Below are positions 1-8,561 of a stretch of 64,000 nt of DNA, piece by piece; position 1 is the first letter of the stretch, and each line of letters begins with the position of its first letter. A program made the position numbers and the translations under genes. The stretch comes from Streptomyces hokutonensis (GTDB lineage: Bacteria; Actinomycetota; Actinomycetes; Streptomycetales; Streptomycetaceae). The stretch covers positions 124,001 to 188,000 of the forward strand of contig NZ_BARG01000053.1 of assembly GCF_000376565.1 (NCBI RefSeq). The letters are read 5' to 3'. Below the pieces are notes generated by a model that made no database searches, was not told the DNA's origin, and worked only from the letters and a program-made list of their open reading frames with translations.

Positions 1-1
1 G

Positions 2-790
2 TACGACCAGCGGACGGTCTCGATCTGGACCACCGAAGGCCGGTTGAAGGCAGTACGGTTCGTGTGCTCGGCGGACGCGCTCAAGGTGCTCCAGCAGTAC
101 CGCAAGGGTGAGTCCGACCTGATCGAGCGTGACGGTGTCTTCTATCTGGTCGCCACGTGCGAGGTTCCCGAGGCCGAGACGTACGAGCCGGACGGCTTCA
201 TCGGCGTGGACCTCGGCATCGTCAACATCGCCACCACATCCACCGGCTACCAGGCCGCCGGACGCGCCCTGAACCGGTATCGCAAGAGGCAGCTTGCCCT
301 GCGGGCCAAGCTCCAGAAGAAGCGCACCAAGTCCGCCAAGCGTCGGCTCAAGGAGCGCTCCCGACGCGAGGCACGACACGTCAAGAACACCAACCACATC
401 ATCGCCAAGACGATCGTGACCGAGGCTGAACGCACCTCGGCCGGGATCTCCCTGGAAGAACTCAAGGGAATCCGGCAGAGGGTACGGCTCCGCAAGCCCC
501 AACGGGTCGCGCTCCACTCCTGGTCCTTCGCCCAGCTCGGAGGCTTCATCGTCTACAAGGCCAAGAGGGCAGGCGTGCCCTTGGTCTTCGTCGATCCCGC
601 GTACACGTCCCAGACATGCGCCGAGTGCGGCCACGTCGACAAACGCAACCGTATCGACCAGGGACTTTTCATCTGCCGCGGGTGCGGGGTCGTTGCCCAC
701 GCCGACCGGAATGCTTCCCACAACATCGCCACCCGTGGCGAGATCGTGTGGAACGCGGGGCGTGAGTCACGCGTCCCTGCCACCCGATAG
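2..790 (+). CDS. tnpB: TnpB-family (OrfB, IS605) RNA-guided nuclease/transposase accessory protein, 5'-truncated by window edge
   Basis: The reading frame is open to the left edge of the window, so the N-terminus is missing. The visible part is the C-terminal two thirds of a TnpB. The RuvC-like triad is present: Asp in GVDLGI, Glu in LEELKGI and Asp in HADRNAS. Between the last two lies a four-Cys zinc ribbon (CAECGH ... CRGCG). A Lys/Arg-rich helical stretch (RKRQLALRAKLQKKRTKSAK) sits between the first Asp and the Glu, as in the family. TnpB proteins are RNA-guided nucleases that help IS605 elements persist; the guide RNA normally overlaps the 3' end of the gene and the right end. The catalytic residues are intact, so the protein may be active if the N-terminus is whole. 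Confidence 0.88.
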   Translation, partial: YDQRTVSIWTTEGRLKAVRFVCSADALKVLQQYRKGESDLIERDGVFYLVATCEVPEAETYEPDGFIGVDLGIVNIATTSTGYQAAGRALNRYRKRQLALRAKLQKKRTKSAKRRLKERSRREARHVKNTNHIIAKTIVTEAERTSAGISLEELKGIRQRVRLRKPQRVALHSWSFAQLGGFIVYKAKRAGVPLVFVDPAYTSQTCAECGHVDKRNRIDQGLFICRGCGVVAHADRNASHNIATRGEIVWNAGRESRVPATR

Positions 791-868
791 GGGTGTCTGG
801 ACGGAGGAGTCAACCCAGCAGCCAGTTGGGCGCTACCTCCAAGCCCGGTCCTTTAGGGCCGGGTCAAG
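740..868 (+). ncRNA. possible omega/reRNA region at the tnpB 3' end
   Basis: In IS605-type elements the guide RNA scaffold runs from the 3' end of tnpB through the right-end hairpin, and the guide is read from the flanking DNA. Here the stretch from the tnpB tail to the hairpin at 843-864 has that arrangement. The guide would then be the M23 gene sequence starting at about 869. This is inferred from position and the terminal hairpin only. Confidence 0.35.
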
Positions 869-1447
869 TCGACCGTCTACCTCCACATGGACCGCATCGA
901 CGTCCACCTCGGCCAGCAGGTCGCGTCGGGGCACCCGGTCGGGCGGCTGGGACTGGTCGGCACGGAGGAGGCGCATCTGCACTACGAGCAGCTCTACGAC
1001 ACCAACGGCGACAACGACGGCGAGACGGACGAGATGGTCAACCCGGTGCTCCAGGGCACCGAGTACCGGCTCACCCCCGACGGCCCGTTCCCCCGGGTCA
1101 CCAGCACCAACGCCTGCGACGGCGGGGGAGGGCAGCCGCCCCGGTACTGGGTCGACACCATGGCCGACGCCACCGGCTATCCCGACGCCGACTGCACGCA
1201 CGACGGCACACCGCGGTGCGCCGCCCAGGGCACCCTGCGCAAGGGCACCAACTACGTCCTGTGCAGGAAGTGGGGCGACGAGGTGCGGGTCGGCGCGGCC
1301 TACAACCACTGGTGGCTGCTGACCGACCTCGACGACGTGACACCGGGCGGCCGGGGACGGGCGTACGTCTCCGCCTACTACCTCGACCGATGGGGCAACG
1401 ACGAGGCGAAGGACAACGACGGCCGGGACATCCCCGTGTGCACCTGA
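869..1447 (+). pseudogene. M23 (LytM/gp13-type) peptidase, C-terminal fragment cut off by the IS605 insertion
   Basis: The translation after the IS end starts STVYLHMDRIDVHLGQQVAS and continues to a HLHYEQ motif. This is the second half of an M23 metallopeptidase domain: the YxHL strand, the V..G..VG turn and the final HxH zinc-ligand motif. The first half, with the HxxxD zinc ligands, would lie left of the element and is not in view. About 150 further residues follow, with Cys residues and repeated WW/W motifs, resembling the C-terminal extension of secreted actinobacterial M23 proteins. An internal ATG at 887 could start translation but would give a fragment without the full active site. 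Confidence 0.7.
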
Positions 1448-1473
1448 TCCGGCCGGACCAGGAGCACACGGCC

Positions 1474-2892
1474 TCATCGGCAGGCGGGCAGGGCGGGCCG
1501 GTCCTTCGTGCGCACGGCGGGGAACCACGCGGTGGCATCGGCCGCGCCGCCCGGCAACCGGACGCGGTACCACTCGGTGGAACGGGTACCGAACTCGTCG
1601 GTCACCGGCAGCCCTTGAGGCAACCGGCACTGCGCCGTGAGAACGTCCCCGTGCCACACGCGAGTGGCCACCACATTGGCGACGGTGTACGGCGCCAGCG
1701 GGTCGATCGCCAGACCGAGACTGCACTGCTGATCACGGTCGGCCGCGTGGGCCCGGCAGGTCGGCTCCACGTTGTACACCGTGATGGCGGCGGGGCCGGC
1801 GGTGTCGGAGACGTTCGTGACATGGACCGAGCCGTCCTGCTTCGCACCGCTGTCGTCCGCGACGTAGACCCATCCGGCGACCGTCGCCGCGCACAGGGCG
1901 GTGGCCGCCGCCGCGCCGAGAACGACCCGTCGTCGGCGCCGATCCCCGTCGGTACGTGCCGCACCTGTACCGCTGCCATGGGTTTCCGCACCGATGCGAG
2001 CCAGCAGGACTCCCGCGGTGCAGGCGGCGCGCGCCTCATGGGTGGGGGCGAGACAGTCGGTCGCCAGCTCGCGCCAGAACGGCGGTACGGCGGCATCCAG
2101 CCGCAGGGGCGCCCGTCCACCGGCGTACTCCTGCGCCGCGGCTCCCCGCGCGGCCGGGGTCGCGCCGGGGAAGGGCGAGATGCCGCCGGTGAACATCTGG
2201 TGGACCATGATGCCGAGCGCCCAGATGTCGGCGCTCGGCCGCGCCTGCACACCGCGTTCGCCCAGCGGAGCCTTCCAGCGCTCCGGCGGCAGAAAGTCGG
2301 GAGTGCCCAGGGGCGGCATCCACGCATGCGTGCCGTGAGTCCCGTCGAGCTCCGAGGCCAGCCCGAAATCCGACAGACGGACCGAACCGTCCGCCATCAG
2401 GAGAACGTTGTCGGGCTTGAGGTCGCCGTGCACCCAGCCCAGCTCGTGCAGATGGGCCAGCCCCTCGCAGATCTCGGTCAGGATCCGCTCGGCCTGTCCG
2501 TCCGCCAACCCCGCCTCACCCGCGAGGAGTTGACGCAGACTGTGCTCGGCACGCTCCATCACCAGCACGATCGCGCCGTCGAGTTCGGGATGGTCCGGTT
2601 CGTTCAGTACGAGCGAGTCGAGCACCCGGATCAGCCGGGGATGCCGCGCCCGGCGCCCGAACTCGCGCTCGCGGTGGGCACATTCCAGCAGCCCGCGCGC
2701 CTGCTTAGGGGCGAGTCCGGATGTCGGCAGGAACTTCAACGCGACGGCAGCCGGGTGGTCGTCGTCCGAACCGCGCACGCTTTGGCCCTCGTAGACCCAT
2801 CCCCAGCCCCCGTCCGCGATGGGTTCCCCCACCGCCCAGCCCCCGACCCGGAAACCGGCCGGCACACGCTCGGCCCCGGCCCCAGCGTTCAC
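1474..2892 (-). CDS. membrane-anchored Ser/Thr protein kinase (Hanks type)
   Basis: A 472-residue protein. Kinase motifs run in order: Gly-rich loop (about 25-36), VALK Lys53, HGDLKPDN at 155-162, DFG at 175-177, PPER near 202-205. The catalytic loop reads HGD, not HRD. A Gln/Ala-rich lobe end is followed by a basic stretch and one transmembrane helix (about 323-345). An extracytoplasmic domain of about 125 residues with four Cys follows. It has no PASTA repeats, so it is not a PknB-type peptidoglycan sensor. Its ATG overlaps the stop of the upstream FHA gene by 4 bp, so the two are probably translationally coupled and the FHA protein is the likely phospho-partner. Confidence 0.88.
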   Translation of the reverse strand: MNAGAGAERVPAGFRVGGWAVGEPIADGGWGWVYEGQSVRGSDDDHPAAVALKFLPTSGLAPKQARGLLECAHREREFGRRARHPRLIRVLDSLVLNEPDHPELDGAIVLVMERAEHSLRQLLAGEAGLADGQAERILTEICEGLAHLHELGWVHGDLKPDNVLLMADGSVRLSDFGLASELDGTHGTHAWMPPLGTPDFLPPERWKAPLGERGVQARPSADIWALGIMVHQMFTGGISPFPGATPAARGAAAQEYAGGRAPLRLDAAVPPFWRELATDCLAPTHEARAACTAGVLLARIGAETHGSGTGAARTDGDRRRRRVVLGAAAATALCAATVAGWVYVADDSGAKQDGSVHVTNVSDTAGPAAITVYNVEPTCRAHAADRDQQCSLGLAIDPLAPYTVANVVATRVWHGDVLTAQCRLPQGLPVTDEFGTRSTEWYRVRLPGGAADATAWFPAVRTKDRPALPACR

Positions 2893-3674
2893 CGGCCCAC
2901 CGCCTGCGCCTGGACGCTGTTGCCGGAGGCCGCCGAACGGGACGGAAGCAGTCCCAGATGGGACTCGCCGACCACCCCGAACCGCAGGGCGATTCCGACC
3001 AGCGCCTCGCGCTTGCCGTTGCGGCGGGCGCCCCGGCCCACGTCACGCGACTCCGGCAGGACGATCCGGAGCTTCTCCTCGGCGAGGTAGTCGATGTGAG
3101 CACTCACCCCGCGAGCGGTGAGACGGGCGCACTGCGGCAACTGCCGCAGCCGTTCGACGATCTCGGGAGTGGTGGGAACGGCCAGCGCGGACTCGTCGCG
3201 CAGCCGCGGCTCGCACAGGGCGACCAGAACCAGGAAGTACGTCGCCGTCTCGTCGAGCGAGTAGGCGGTCAGGGTCTGGGTGCCCAGACGGCCGCCGACC
3301 GCCCCCTGCGGGTCAAGGTAGACGTGGTCGGGGGCGAAGACCTGAAAGCTCACCGGGGTGTCCCGTGTGGGCAGGACCACGCGCGCGAACTCGAAGGGAA
3401 TGGGCGCCCCGAGGCGGCGCGGCGGCACCCGCAGATACTCGCCCGCGCCCTCCGGGTTCTCCACCAGATAGCTCTGCGTGGCGCTGAGGTTGCTCAACAG
3501 CCAGTGGTCCTCGTTCACCCGGATCTCCCCGGCCAGCCGCGACACCGCCGGATCGTCGAGCCGCAACTCCACGCCGACGGTGTCCGAGCCCCGGCCGAAG
3601 CGGGCGACCTCACCCGCGCCGAGCCGTAGCGTCAGCGGCGGGTCCTGTGGCACATGGATCAGTACGCCGCTCAT
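2889..3674 (-). CDS. FHA-domain protein, partner of the adjacent kinase
   Basis: The start is placed at 3674 (MSGVLIHVPQ), preceded by a GGGGG ribosome site; the frame stays open upstream but without domain sequence. This gives 261 residues. The N-terminal ~110 residues look like a forkhead-associated domain: FGRGSD, then VSRLAGEIRV and a W-L-NLS strand. The usual His after SR is replaced (SRLAG). The C-terminal half is helical and Arg-rich, and includes a conserved-looking segment (LPQCARLTARGVSAHIDYLAEEKLRIVLPE, split here as 3070-3160 nt) that resembles a winged-helix. FHA domains bind phospho-Thr, which fits the coupled kinase downstream. Confidence 0.75.
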   Translation of the reverse strand: MSGVLIHVPQDPPLTLRLGAGEVARFGRGSDTVGVELRLDDPAVSRLAGEIRVNEDHWLLSNLSATQSYLVENPEGAGEYLRVPPRRLGAPIPFEFARVVLPTRDTPVSFQVFAPDHVYLDPQGAVGGRLGTQTLTAYSLDETATYFLVLVALCEPRLRDESALAVPTTPEIVERLRQLPQCARLTARGVSAHIDYLAEEKLRIVLPESRDVGRGARRNGKREALVGIALRFGVVGESHLGLLPSRSAASGNSVQAQAVGR

Positions 3675-4081
3675 CGTCCCCCGATTCCGACAGAGTGTGC
3701 CTTTCGGGTTGTTTCTCTTCCGCACAAGGCAGGCACACGAGCGCTGGTCAACGCGCACACCCCGTTTTACCTCGATTCCTTCCGCTGTCTCGCACGCAGG
3801 CCGCAGGAGCACACGAGCCCCGTTCGTCAACACCGCTTACGCAGCGCGGCGGTTGCATGCGCGAGGACTCTGACACAAAGCTCTTCGAGTCGAGTGTCGG
3901 AGGCTCCGGCTTTGGCCGATATCCGTTGCTGCCTCGCCCGGTTCCAGCACTGGCCGAGCGGGTACGGTGCCTCGCTCGCCGCCTGCAGCTGGCGGGATGT
4001 CGATGGCGGCCTGAGAACCATCCGTGTAAGTTGACGATCTTCGGACGGCGGAAGCTCCCGGAGTCCCTGAATGCGAACGCC
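3675..4081. other. divergent intergenic region
   Basis: About 400 bp between the FHA-kinase operon (minus) and a hypothetical gene (plus). It must hold both promoters. A long frame runs through it on the plus strand but lacks recognisable protein sequence. No clear operator or -35/-10 pair could be picked by eye. Confidence 0.5.
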
Positions 4082-4843
4082 ATGACGAACCCCCACCAGC
4101 CCTCCGCACGACTTCGCCTCGCCGCCGCGCTCGACGGCCTGGCCGCCGTCTTCGGCGGGATGACGGCCCACCCCGACGAGCACAACTGCGAGTGCCATTG
4201 GGGAAGCGCCGACGAACTCGCGCAGCTCAAGGTTCCGGATACGGAGCTGGACCTCGACCTCCTGGGCCGCACCTGGCAGGCCCCCGACTGGAGCGACCAC
4301 GCATCCGTACTGCGCCGGATCCTGCCCCAGTTGGCCACGGCCCTCGTCGAAGGCTCCGTCGAGCCGCACGACGGGTTCGAGGAAGTCGGCCGCTCGTTCG
4401 CTCGCGGTCTTTGGCAGCAGTGGCCCACCGTGCAAGCCGAAGCGGTCAGGGAATTCCTGCACGCCTTGTGGGCCGACACACTCACGGATCCGGATCCCGC
4501 GGTACCCGCGTACGAGGTCCTGGCATTGATCACCGAGGCATCCGCCACGCTCACCCCGTGGCTCACCACATGGGAAACGGTGACCGACCGTGCGGCCGAC
4601 TCCCACCTCGCCGAGGCGGCGGCAAAGTGGGAGTACGACCTGCTGGGAGACCAACTCCCCTGGGACTCTTGGGAGAACGAGGAAGAGAAGCGCACCGAGC
4701 TGACCGCCTGGCTGGTCCGCAATGCCCCTGCCCGGCTCCGCGCCCACGGCGTGTCAGAGGAACTGCTCCACCGCATACGGCTGCTCGGCCTCACCGGCGA
4801 CGATCGCTGGGAGGCCCCTCATTGGCCCGGCCACCGCTACTGA
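4082..4843 (+). CDS. conserved-looking hypothetical protein
   Basis: The start is placed at the ATG at 4082 (MTNPHQPSAR), giving 253 residues; the frame is open further upstream but that part has poor codon use. The protein is acidic, soluble and mostly helical, rich in Trp and Leu, with a Cys/His cluster near residue 35 (EHNCECHWG). No signal peptide or membrane helix is seen. No family was recognised. It faces the DUF1906 gene, with a hairpin terminator between them. Confidence 0.65.
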   Translation: MTNPHQPSARLRLAAALDGLAAVFGGMTAHPDEHNCECHWGSADELAQLKVPDTELDLDLLGRTWQAPDWSDHASVLRRILPQLATALVEGSVEPHDGFEEVGRSFARGLWQQWPTVQAEAVREFLHALWADTLTDPDPAVPAYEVLALITEASATLTPWLTTWETVTDRAADSHLAEAAAKWEYDLLGDQLPWDSWENEEEKRTELTAWLVRNAPARLRAHGVSEELLHRIRLLGLTGDDRWEAPHWPGHRY

Positions 4844-4902
4844 CCCACCGAACCGTGCTGGGCTTCCCGTCCTCGCCTTTTGTGAGCGTGTCGACACGGG
4901 AA

Positions 4903-4934
4903 GCGGGGCGACCGCACCGTCGCGATCGCCCCGC
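4903..4934. terminator. bidirectional hairpin terminator
   Basis: A 9-bp inverted repeat (GCGGGGCGA / TCGCCCCGC) with a 14-nt loop lies between two convergent genes. There is no T-tract, as is usual for Streptomyces terminators. Confidence 0.6.
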
Positions 4935-4966
4935 ACTCGCACACTCGCCGCCGGAGTGCTCGGCGG

Positions 4967-6541
4967 TCAGCTTCCGACGAGCATCTGCCAGGTCTGCGGG
5001 CCGACTTGGCCGTCCACGCCGAGGCCGTGCGCGGACTGGAAGGCCCGGGCGGCGCTGACGGTGCCGGAGCCGAAACTGCCGTCGACCGTGAGGCCGTAGC
5101 CGAACTTGTTCAGCTCCACCTGCGCGGCGCGGACGGCGTCGCCGGTGGAGCCGTTCTGGACCTGGACGATCAGTGCGGACCAGGTGTGCGGGCCGATCTG
5201 GCCGTCCACGCTGAGGCCGTGTGCGGACTGGAAACTCTTGGCCGCGGCGAGCGTGGCGGGCCCGAACTGGCCGTCGGCGTTGATCGAGGCACCGTGGTAG
5301 CGCAGCAGGTACTGCGCGGCCAGCACATTGTTCCCGGTGTCGCCGTCGATGACATTCGGCCAGGGCGGCACGACGGTGCCGCCGCCCGTGGCGCCGGTTC
5401 CGGTACCCACGAGCATCTGCCAGGTCTGCGGCCCCACTTGGCCGTCCACGCCCAGACCGTGCGCGGACTGGAACGCCCGGGCGGCGCTGACGGTGCCGGA
5501 GCCGAAACTGCCGTCCACAGTGAGGCCGTACCCGAACCGGTTCAGCTCCACCTGCGCGGCCCGGACAGCGTCGCCGCTGGAGCCGTCCTGGACCTGGACG
5601 ATCAGCGCCGACCAGGTCTGCGGGCCGATCTGGCCGTCCACGCTCAGGCCGTGTGCGGACTGGAAGCTCTTGGCCGCGGCGAGCGTGCCCGCCCCGAACT
5701 GGCCGTCGGCGGTGATCGATGCACCGTGGTAGCGCAGCAGATACTGCGCCGCCTGCACGCTGGGCCCCGTCATGCCGTCGGTGATGTTCGGCCAGGACGG
5801 CAGGATGACGCCGGTACCGCCACCGCCCGTGCCGCCCCACTGCCCGTAGTCGGCGGCCATCGCCTGGTCGAGGTCCGCGTCGTGCCCGGCGACCGAGATG
5901 CCGTTCTGGACCTGACGCAACTGTGCCCGGCTGTCCCAGTTCCCGCTGGACCACGCGTACGTCTGCCAGCCCCAGGCTATTTTCCCGTTGTCGAAGAGTT
6001 CCTTGATCACGTGGTAGCCGCCGTACGCACCGGTCCGGGACCGGCCGATCACCGACGCTACGCCGTCGAAGTAGGAGTTGAGCGCGGAGTACATCGAGGA
6101 CTGGAGGTCGAAGTCGACGCTGAAGTAGATCGGCCGCGACGACGGCATCCCGTTGGCGGACGCCTGCCGCTGCGCCTCCGTGGCATGCCCCGCCCCCTGG
6201 GAGTACGGGTCGGCGGGCACGCCGCTCTGCCAGTCCTGCAGCCCGTCGGACTCCCAGTTGGAGACGATGCCCAGATCCGCGGCGGTCAGGGCCTGAGCCT
6301 CGGACAGGGTGAGGACCTTCGGGTTCGGCAGCCAGCTGAGGTAACGGCACACGAAGCCGTAGCCCGCCGCGGCGACCGAACCGGCGGTGAGCGACGCGTC
6401 GGAGTAGTCGATCCCGTAGCCGGTCGCCGCGGACGCGGACTGGGCGAATCCGATGCCGGTCGCGGTGGCCACCGCGGCGCCGCCGGCGAGGGTCAGCAGT
6501 CTGCGGCGGGACAAAACACGGCCGGGGTCAAACAGGTTCAT
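4967..6541 (-). CDS. Tat-exported DUF1906 (glycoside-hydrolase-like) protein with four peptidoglycan-binding modules
   Basis: The start at 6541 (MNLFDPGRVL) gives 524 residues. A twin-arginine signal (SRRRLLTLAGG, then an Ala-rich h-region ending ASA) is at residues 9-38. A DUF1906/Rv2525c-like TIM-barrel follows (about 40-250; YGIDYSD, VCRYLSW, IYFSVDFD, GAYGGY motifs). Then come four PG_binding_1 modules in two tandem pairs (about 265-524), each with the Q.A..LLRYHG / VDGQ.GPQTW pattern. The pairs are near-identical copies 144 residues apart. The likely role is cell-wall binding or hydrolysis outside the membrane. The first part resembles lysozyme-like barrels, but activity is not established for DUF1906. 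Confidence 0.85.
   Translation of the reverse strand: MNLFDPGRVLSRRRLLTLAGGAAVATATGIGFAQSASAATGYGIDYSDASLTAGSVAAAGYGFVCRYLSWLPNPKVLTLSEAQALTAADLGIVSNWESDGLQDWQSGVPADPYSQGAGHATEAQRQASANGMPSSRPIYFSVDFDLQSSMYSALNSYFDGVASVIGRSRTGAYGGYHVIKELFDNGKIAWGWQTYAWSSGNWDSRAQLRQVQNGISVAGHDADLDQAMAADYGQWGGTGGGGTGVILPSWPNITDGMTGPSVQAAQYLLRYHGASITADGQFGAGTLAAAKSFQSAHGLSVDGQIGPQTWSALIVQVQDGSSGDAVRAAQVELNRFGYGLTVDGSFGSGTVSAARAFQSAHGLGVDGQVGPQTWQMLVGTGTGATGGGTVVPPWPNVIDGDTGNNVLAAQYLLRYHGASINADGQFGPATLAAAKSFQSAHGLSVDGQIGPHTWSALIVQVQNGSTGDAVRAAQVELNKFGYGLTVDGSFGSGTVSAARAFQSAHGLGVDGQVGPQTWQMLVGS
4970..5833. repeat. tandem duplication, 432-bp period, inside the peptidoglycan-binding gene
   Basis: The word GCATCTGCCAGGTCTGCGG occurs at 4981 and again at 5413, and the whole intervening stretch repeats with few changes. 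The period is exactly 432 bp (144 codons), covering two peptidoglycan-binding modules per copy. The high DNA identity suggests a recent in-frame duplication or ongoing gene conversion. Confidence 0.85.
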
Positions 6542-7095
6542 GACACGTTCCAATCCTTGACGTCTGGTTGCGGTGAGCAACGCGGGAGCCGCTGGGCGAC
6601 GCGGCATTCGAGACCTGTCGGCGCCAACTGTCCAGCGCTTGGGCGGTGTCAGTCGGAAGCAGCGCTGGAGGTGATCTTTGGGCCCGGGCCGGGCCCGCGT
6701 CCACAGCGAGCCGGGATGTGGTGGGATCGTGGGACGGCACCGGCACTGACCTGCAGGGATCCGTGACAGGGTGACGGTTGAGCGGGACGGTTTCGGCGTG
6801 GCCGGCCGCCGAACAGGGCGGTGTGGTGCCCGGCACCGCGATCTGCCGTACGGCGAGAGCGGGTTGGAGTTGCGCCGGCACAAACACCGCCGGTGGTGTC
6901 GGGACCCCAGCTGCCGGCGGTGGCGACGGACGCACGCAGTGCGTCCACGGGAAGAGTTGTCATAGCCCCCACCTGCCGTTATTCGGCACCTTGCAACACA
7001 GTCGTGCCGCTTGGAAGCGGGGACGGGCGAGCCACTGGCATCGCGCTGAGGCACCGCACTTGGGGGGCGTGCTGGGAGGAAGAACGGGGCAGGGC
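6542..7095. other. intergenic region with one strong hairpin
   Basis: About 550 bp with no convincing gene. An 8-bp inverted repeat (GGACGCAC-gca-GTGCGTCC) is at 6928-6946. The part next to 6541 must hold the promoter of the DUF1906 gene. Short open frames on both strands lack family sequence. Confidence 0.45.
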
Positions 7096-7404
7096 ATGGG
7101 GCGCTGGAAGGCGCTGCCTTTACATATCCAGACCCCGACCGGGGTGGGTCTGGAGATCCGTTACAACCCGCTGTGCTGCGCCGCCTGGGCCGGGGTGTGG
7201 AACGCCGCCGACGGCGACAGGCTCACGCTGGCGACGCCCGGCCACTCCACCCAGGGCGTCACCGTCGCCGATCTGGGCAGGCGAGACCCGTTCATCTACA
7301 CGGATCTGATCGATGCGAGCGGCAGGGCAACACGGTTGAAGGCCTGCTTGGCGAGTTCCGGGCCGGATGATCCGGCCCGGGGCTATTCGGTGTCGCCTCC
7401 CTGA
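7096..7404 (+). CDS. small DUF2690-like protein, possibly a fragment
   Basis: A 102-residue product (MGRWKALPLH...). The segment GLEIRYNPLCCAAWAGVW followed by GDRLTLATPG resembles the core of DUF2690, where an L.IRYSP.C.AAWA motif is typical. In Streptomyces that domain usually sits at the C-terminus of larger HTH or secreted proteins. This one lacks the N-terminal Cys-rich part, so it may be a remnant. It holds a TTA Leu codon at 7120, rare in this genome. A GGGAGGA site lies 15 nt upstream of the ATG, rather far. Confidence 0.5.
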   Translation: MGRWKALPLHIQTPTGVGLEIRYNPLCCAAWAGVWNAADGDRLTLATPGHSTQGVTVADLGRRDPFIYTDLIDASGRATRLKACLASSGPDDPARGYSVSPP

Positions 7405-7436
7405 CGCGCATACGGGATACGTCGGCCGCCGGGCTG

Positions 7437-8561
7437 TTACGAGGAGAACCTCTCGGGGCGGAAGTCTGCAAGCAGCTCGTCCCTCTGCCCGCTGAGGATC
7501 TCTGAAGCCAGGAGTCGGCCGATCACCGGCCCGAGCGTGATCCCGCTGTGAGAAACGGCCTCGTAGTAGCCCGGCACGGACGGCACTGCTCCCACCGAAG
7601 GGAATCCATCAGCAGGGATGGGCCGGTTGACCACCGATGTCTGTGTGATGCGGGAGTTGCCGAGCTCGGGGACGGCGTGGTGCGCCAATTCGTGGAGCAG
7701 CCGGGCCAGTTGACCCGGATCTTCGCCGGTGTCTATGAGTGCGTCGATCTCGCGGCTGTGGAGAACCACCGACGCGCCTCCGTCAGGTCGGATCTCGACG
7801 TGAGGCGCGTGCATGACCCGGTGAATGGGGACCTGGGCACAGTCGATGCGGGTGACGACGCCGGGTTCCCGGCGCATCGGCAGGTGCCGTGCGACGAGTC
7901 CCGCGACCTGCGAGGCGCTGGGACCCGCCGCGTTCACGACGATGTCGACGTCGAGACGGCTCCCATCGGCCAGGGCAACTGCCCGGATGCCGCCGTCGGC
8001 ACCGGTGTCGATGCCGCACACCGCGTTGCCGGACCGGATCACGGCGCCCGCCGCAAGGGCCTGGTCGACGAGCCGGCCCACGAGGTGACGTCCGTGCACC
8101 CAGGCTTCGTCGGCGTAGAACACGACCGGAGTCTCGTCGGGCATCGTGAGGGAGGGTTCGAGTCGGCTGCGGACCTCCGCTCCCGTGTACCTCTCGACCC
8201 GGTAGCCCCAGGCGGCCAACAGCTCGGCTGTTTCCAGGAACTTCGCCTCCGCTGCGGGGGTGTCCGCCCAGCGCAGGTGGCCGCTGGGATACCACCACGA
8301 GTCCGGCCCGATGATCCCGGCAAGTTCACGGTGGGCTGCCATGCCCGCGACGTTCAGGTCGAAATAGGACCTGCGCGCGGTCTTGTTGCTGGCGTTGACC
8401 CATGAGAAGGACCAGTTGGTGACGCCTTCGCCCGGCTGGCCCGCGTCGATGAAGACCACGTCGGCGCCGTGCCGGGACAGGTTCCAGCCCACACTCGCTC
8501 CGACGATGCCTACGCCGATGACGGCAACACGTCCAGGCCGTCGGACGGACTTGCTCCTCAC
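7437..8561 (-). CDS. FAD-dependent amino-acid oxidase-type oxidoreductase (DAO family)
   Basis: A 374-residue protein from a GTG start with a GGGGG site upstream. The Rossmann motif GVGIVGASVGWNLSRHG lies near residue 16, followed by an acidic strand end (VFIDAG). A second FAD contact (VVNAAGPSA) is near 210, and a C-terminal SHSGITLGPVIGRLLASEIL motif is typical of the DAO superfamily (glycine/D-amino-acid/sarcosine oxidases). The substrate cannot be read from the sequence. It appears monocistronic. Confidence 0.85.
   Translation of the reverse strand: MRSKSVRRPGRVAVIGVGIVGASVGWNLSRHGADVVFIDAGQPGEGVTNWSFSWVNASNKTARRSYFDLNVAGMAAHRELAGIIGPDSWWYPSGHLRWADTPAAEAKFLETAELLAAWGYRVERYTGAEVRSRLEPSLTMPDETPVVFYADEAWVHGRHLVGRLVDQALAAGAVIRSGNAVCGIDTGADGGIRAVALADGSRLDVDIVVNAAGPSASQVAGLVARHLPMRREPGVVTRIDCAQVPIHRVMHAPHVEIRPDGGASVVLHSREIDALIDTGEDPGQLARLLHELAHHAVPELGNSRITQTSVVNRPIPADGFPSVGAVPSVPGYYEAVSHSGITLGPVIGRLLASEILSGQRDELLADFRPERFSS

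Larger units (their letters stand above)
1..868 (+). mobile_element. IS200/IS605-type element, right part (left end outside window)
   Basis: The element holds a tnpB-type gene and ends just after it in a GC-rich hairpin (arms GCCCGG and CCGGGT with a CTTTA-containing loop, about 843-864), followed by TCAAG. A subterminal hairpin followed by TCAA(G) is the usual right end of IS200/IS605 elements, which have no terminal inverted repeats and make no target duplication. The sequence straight after 868 reads in frame into an M23 peptidase domain, so the boundary is fixed within a few bases. No tnpA is visible; it may be absent or lie to the left. Confidence 0.7.
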
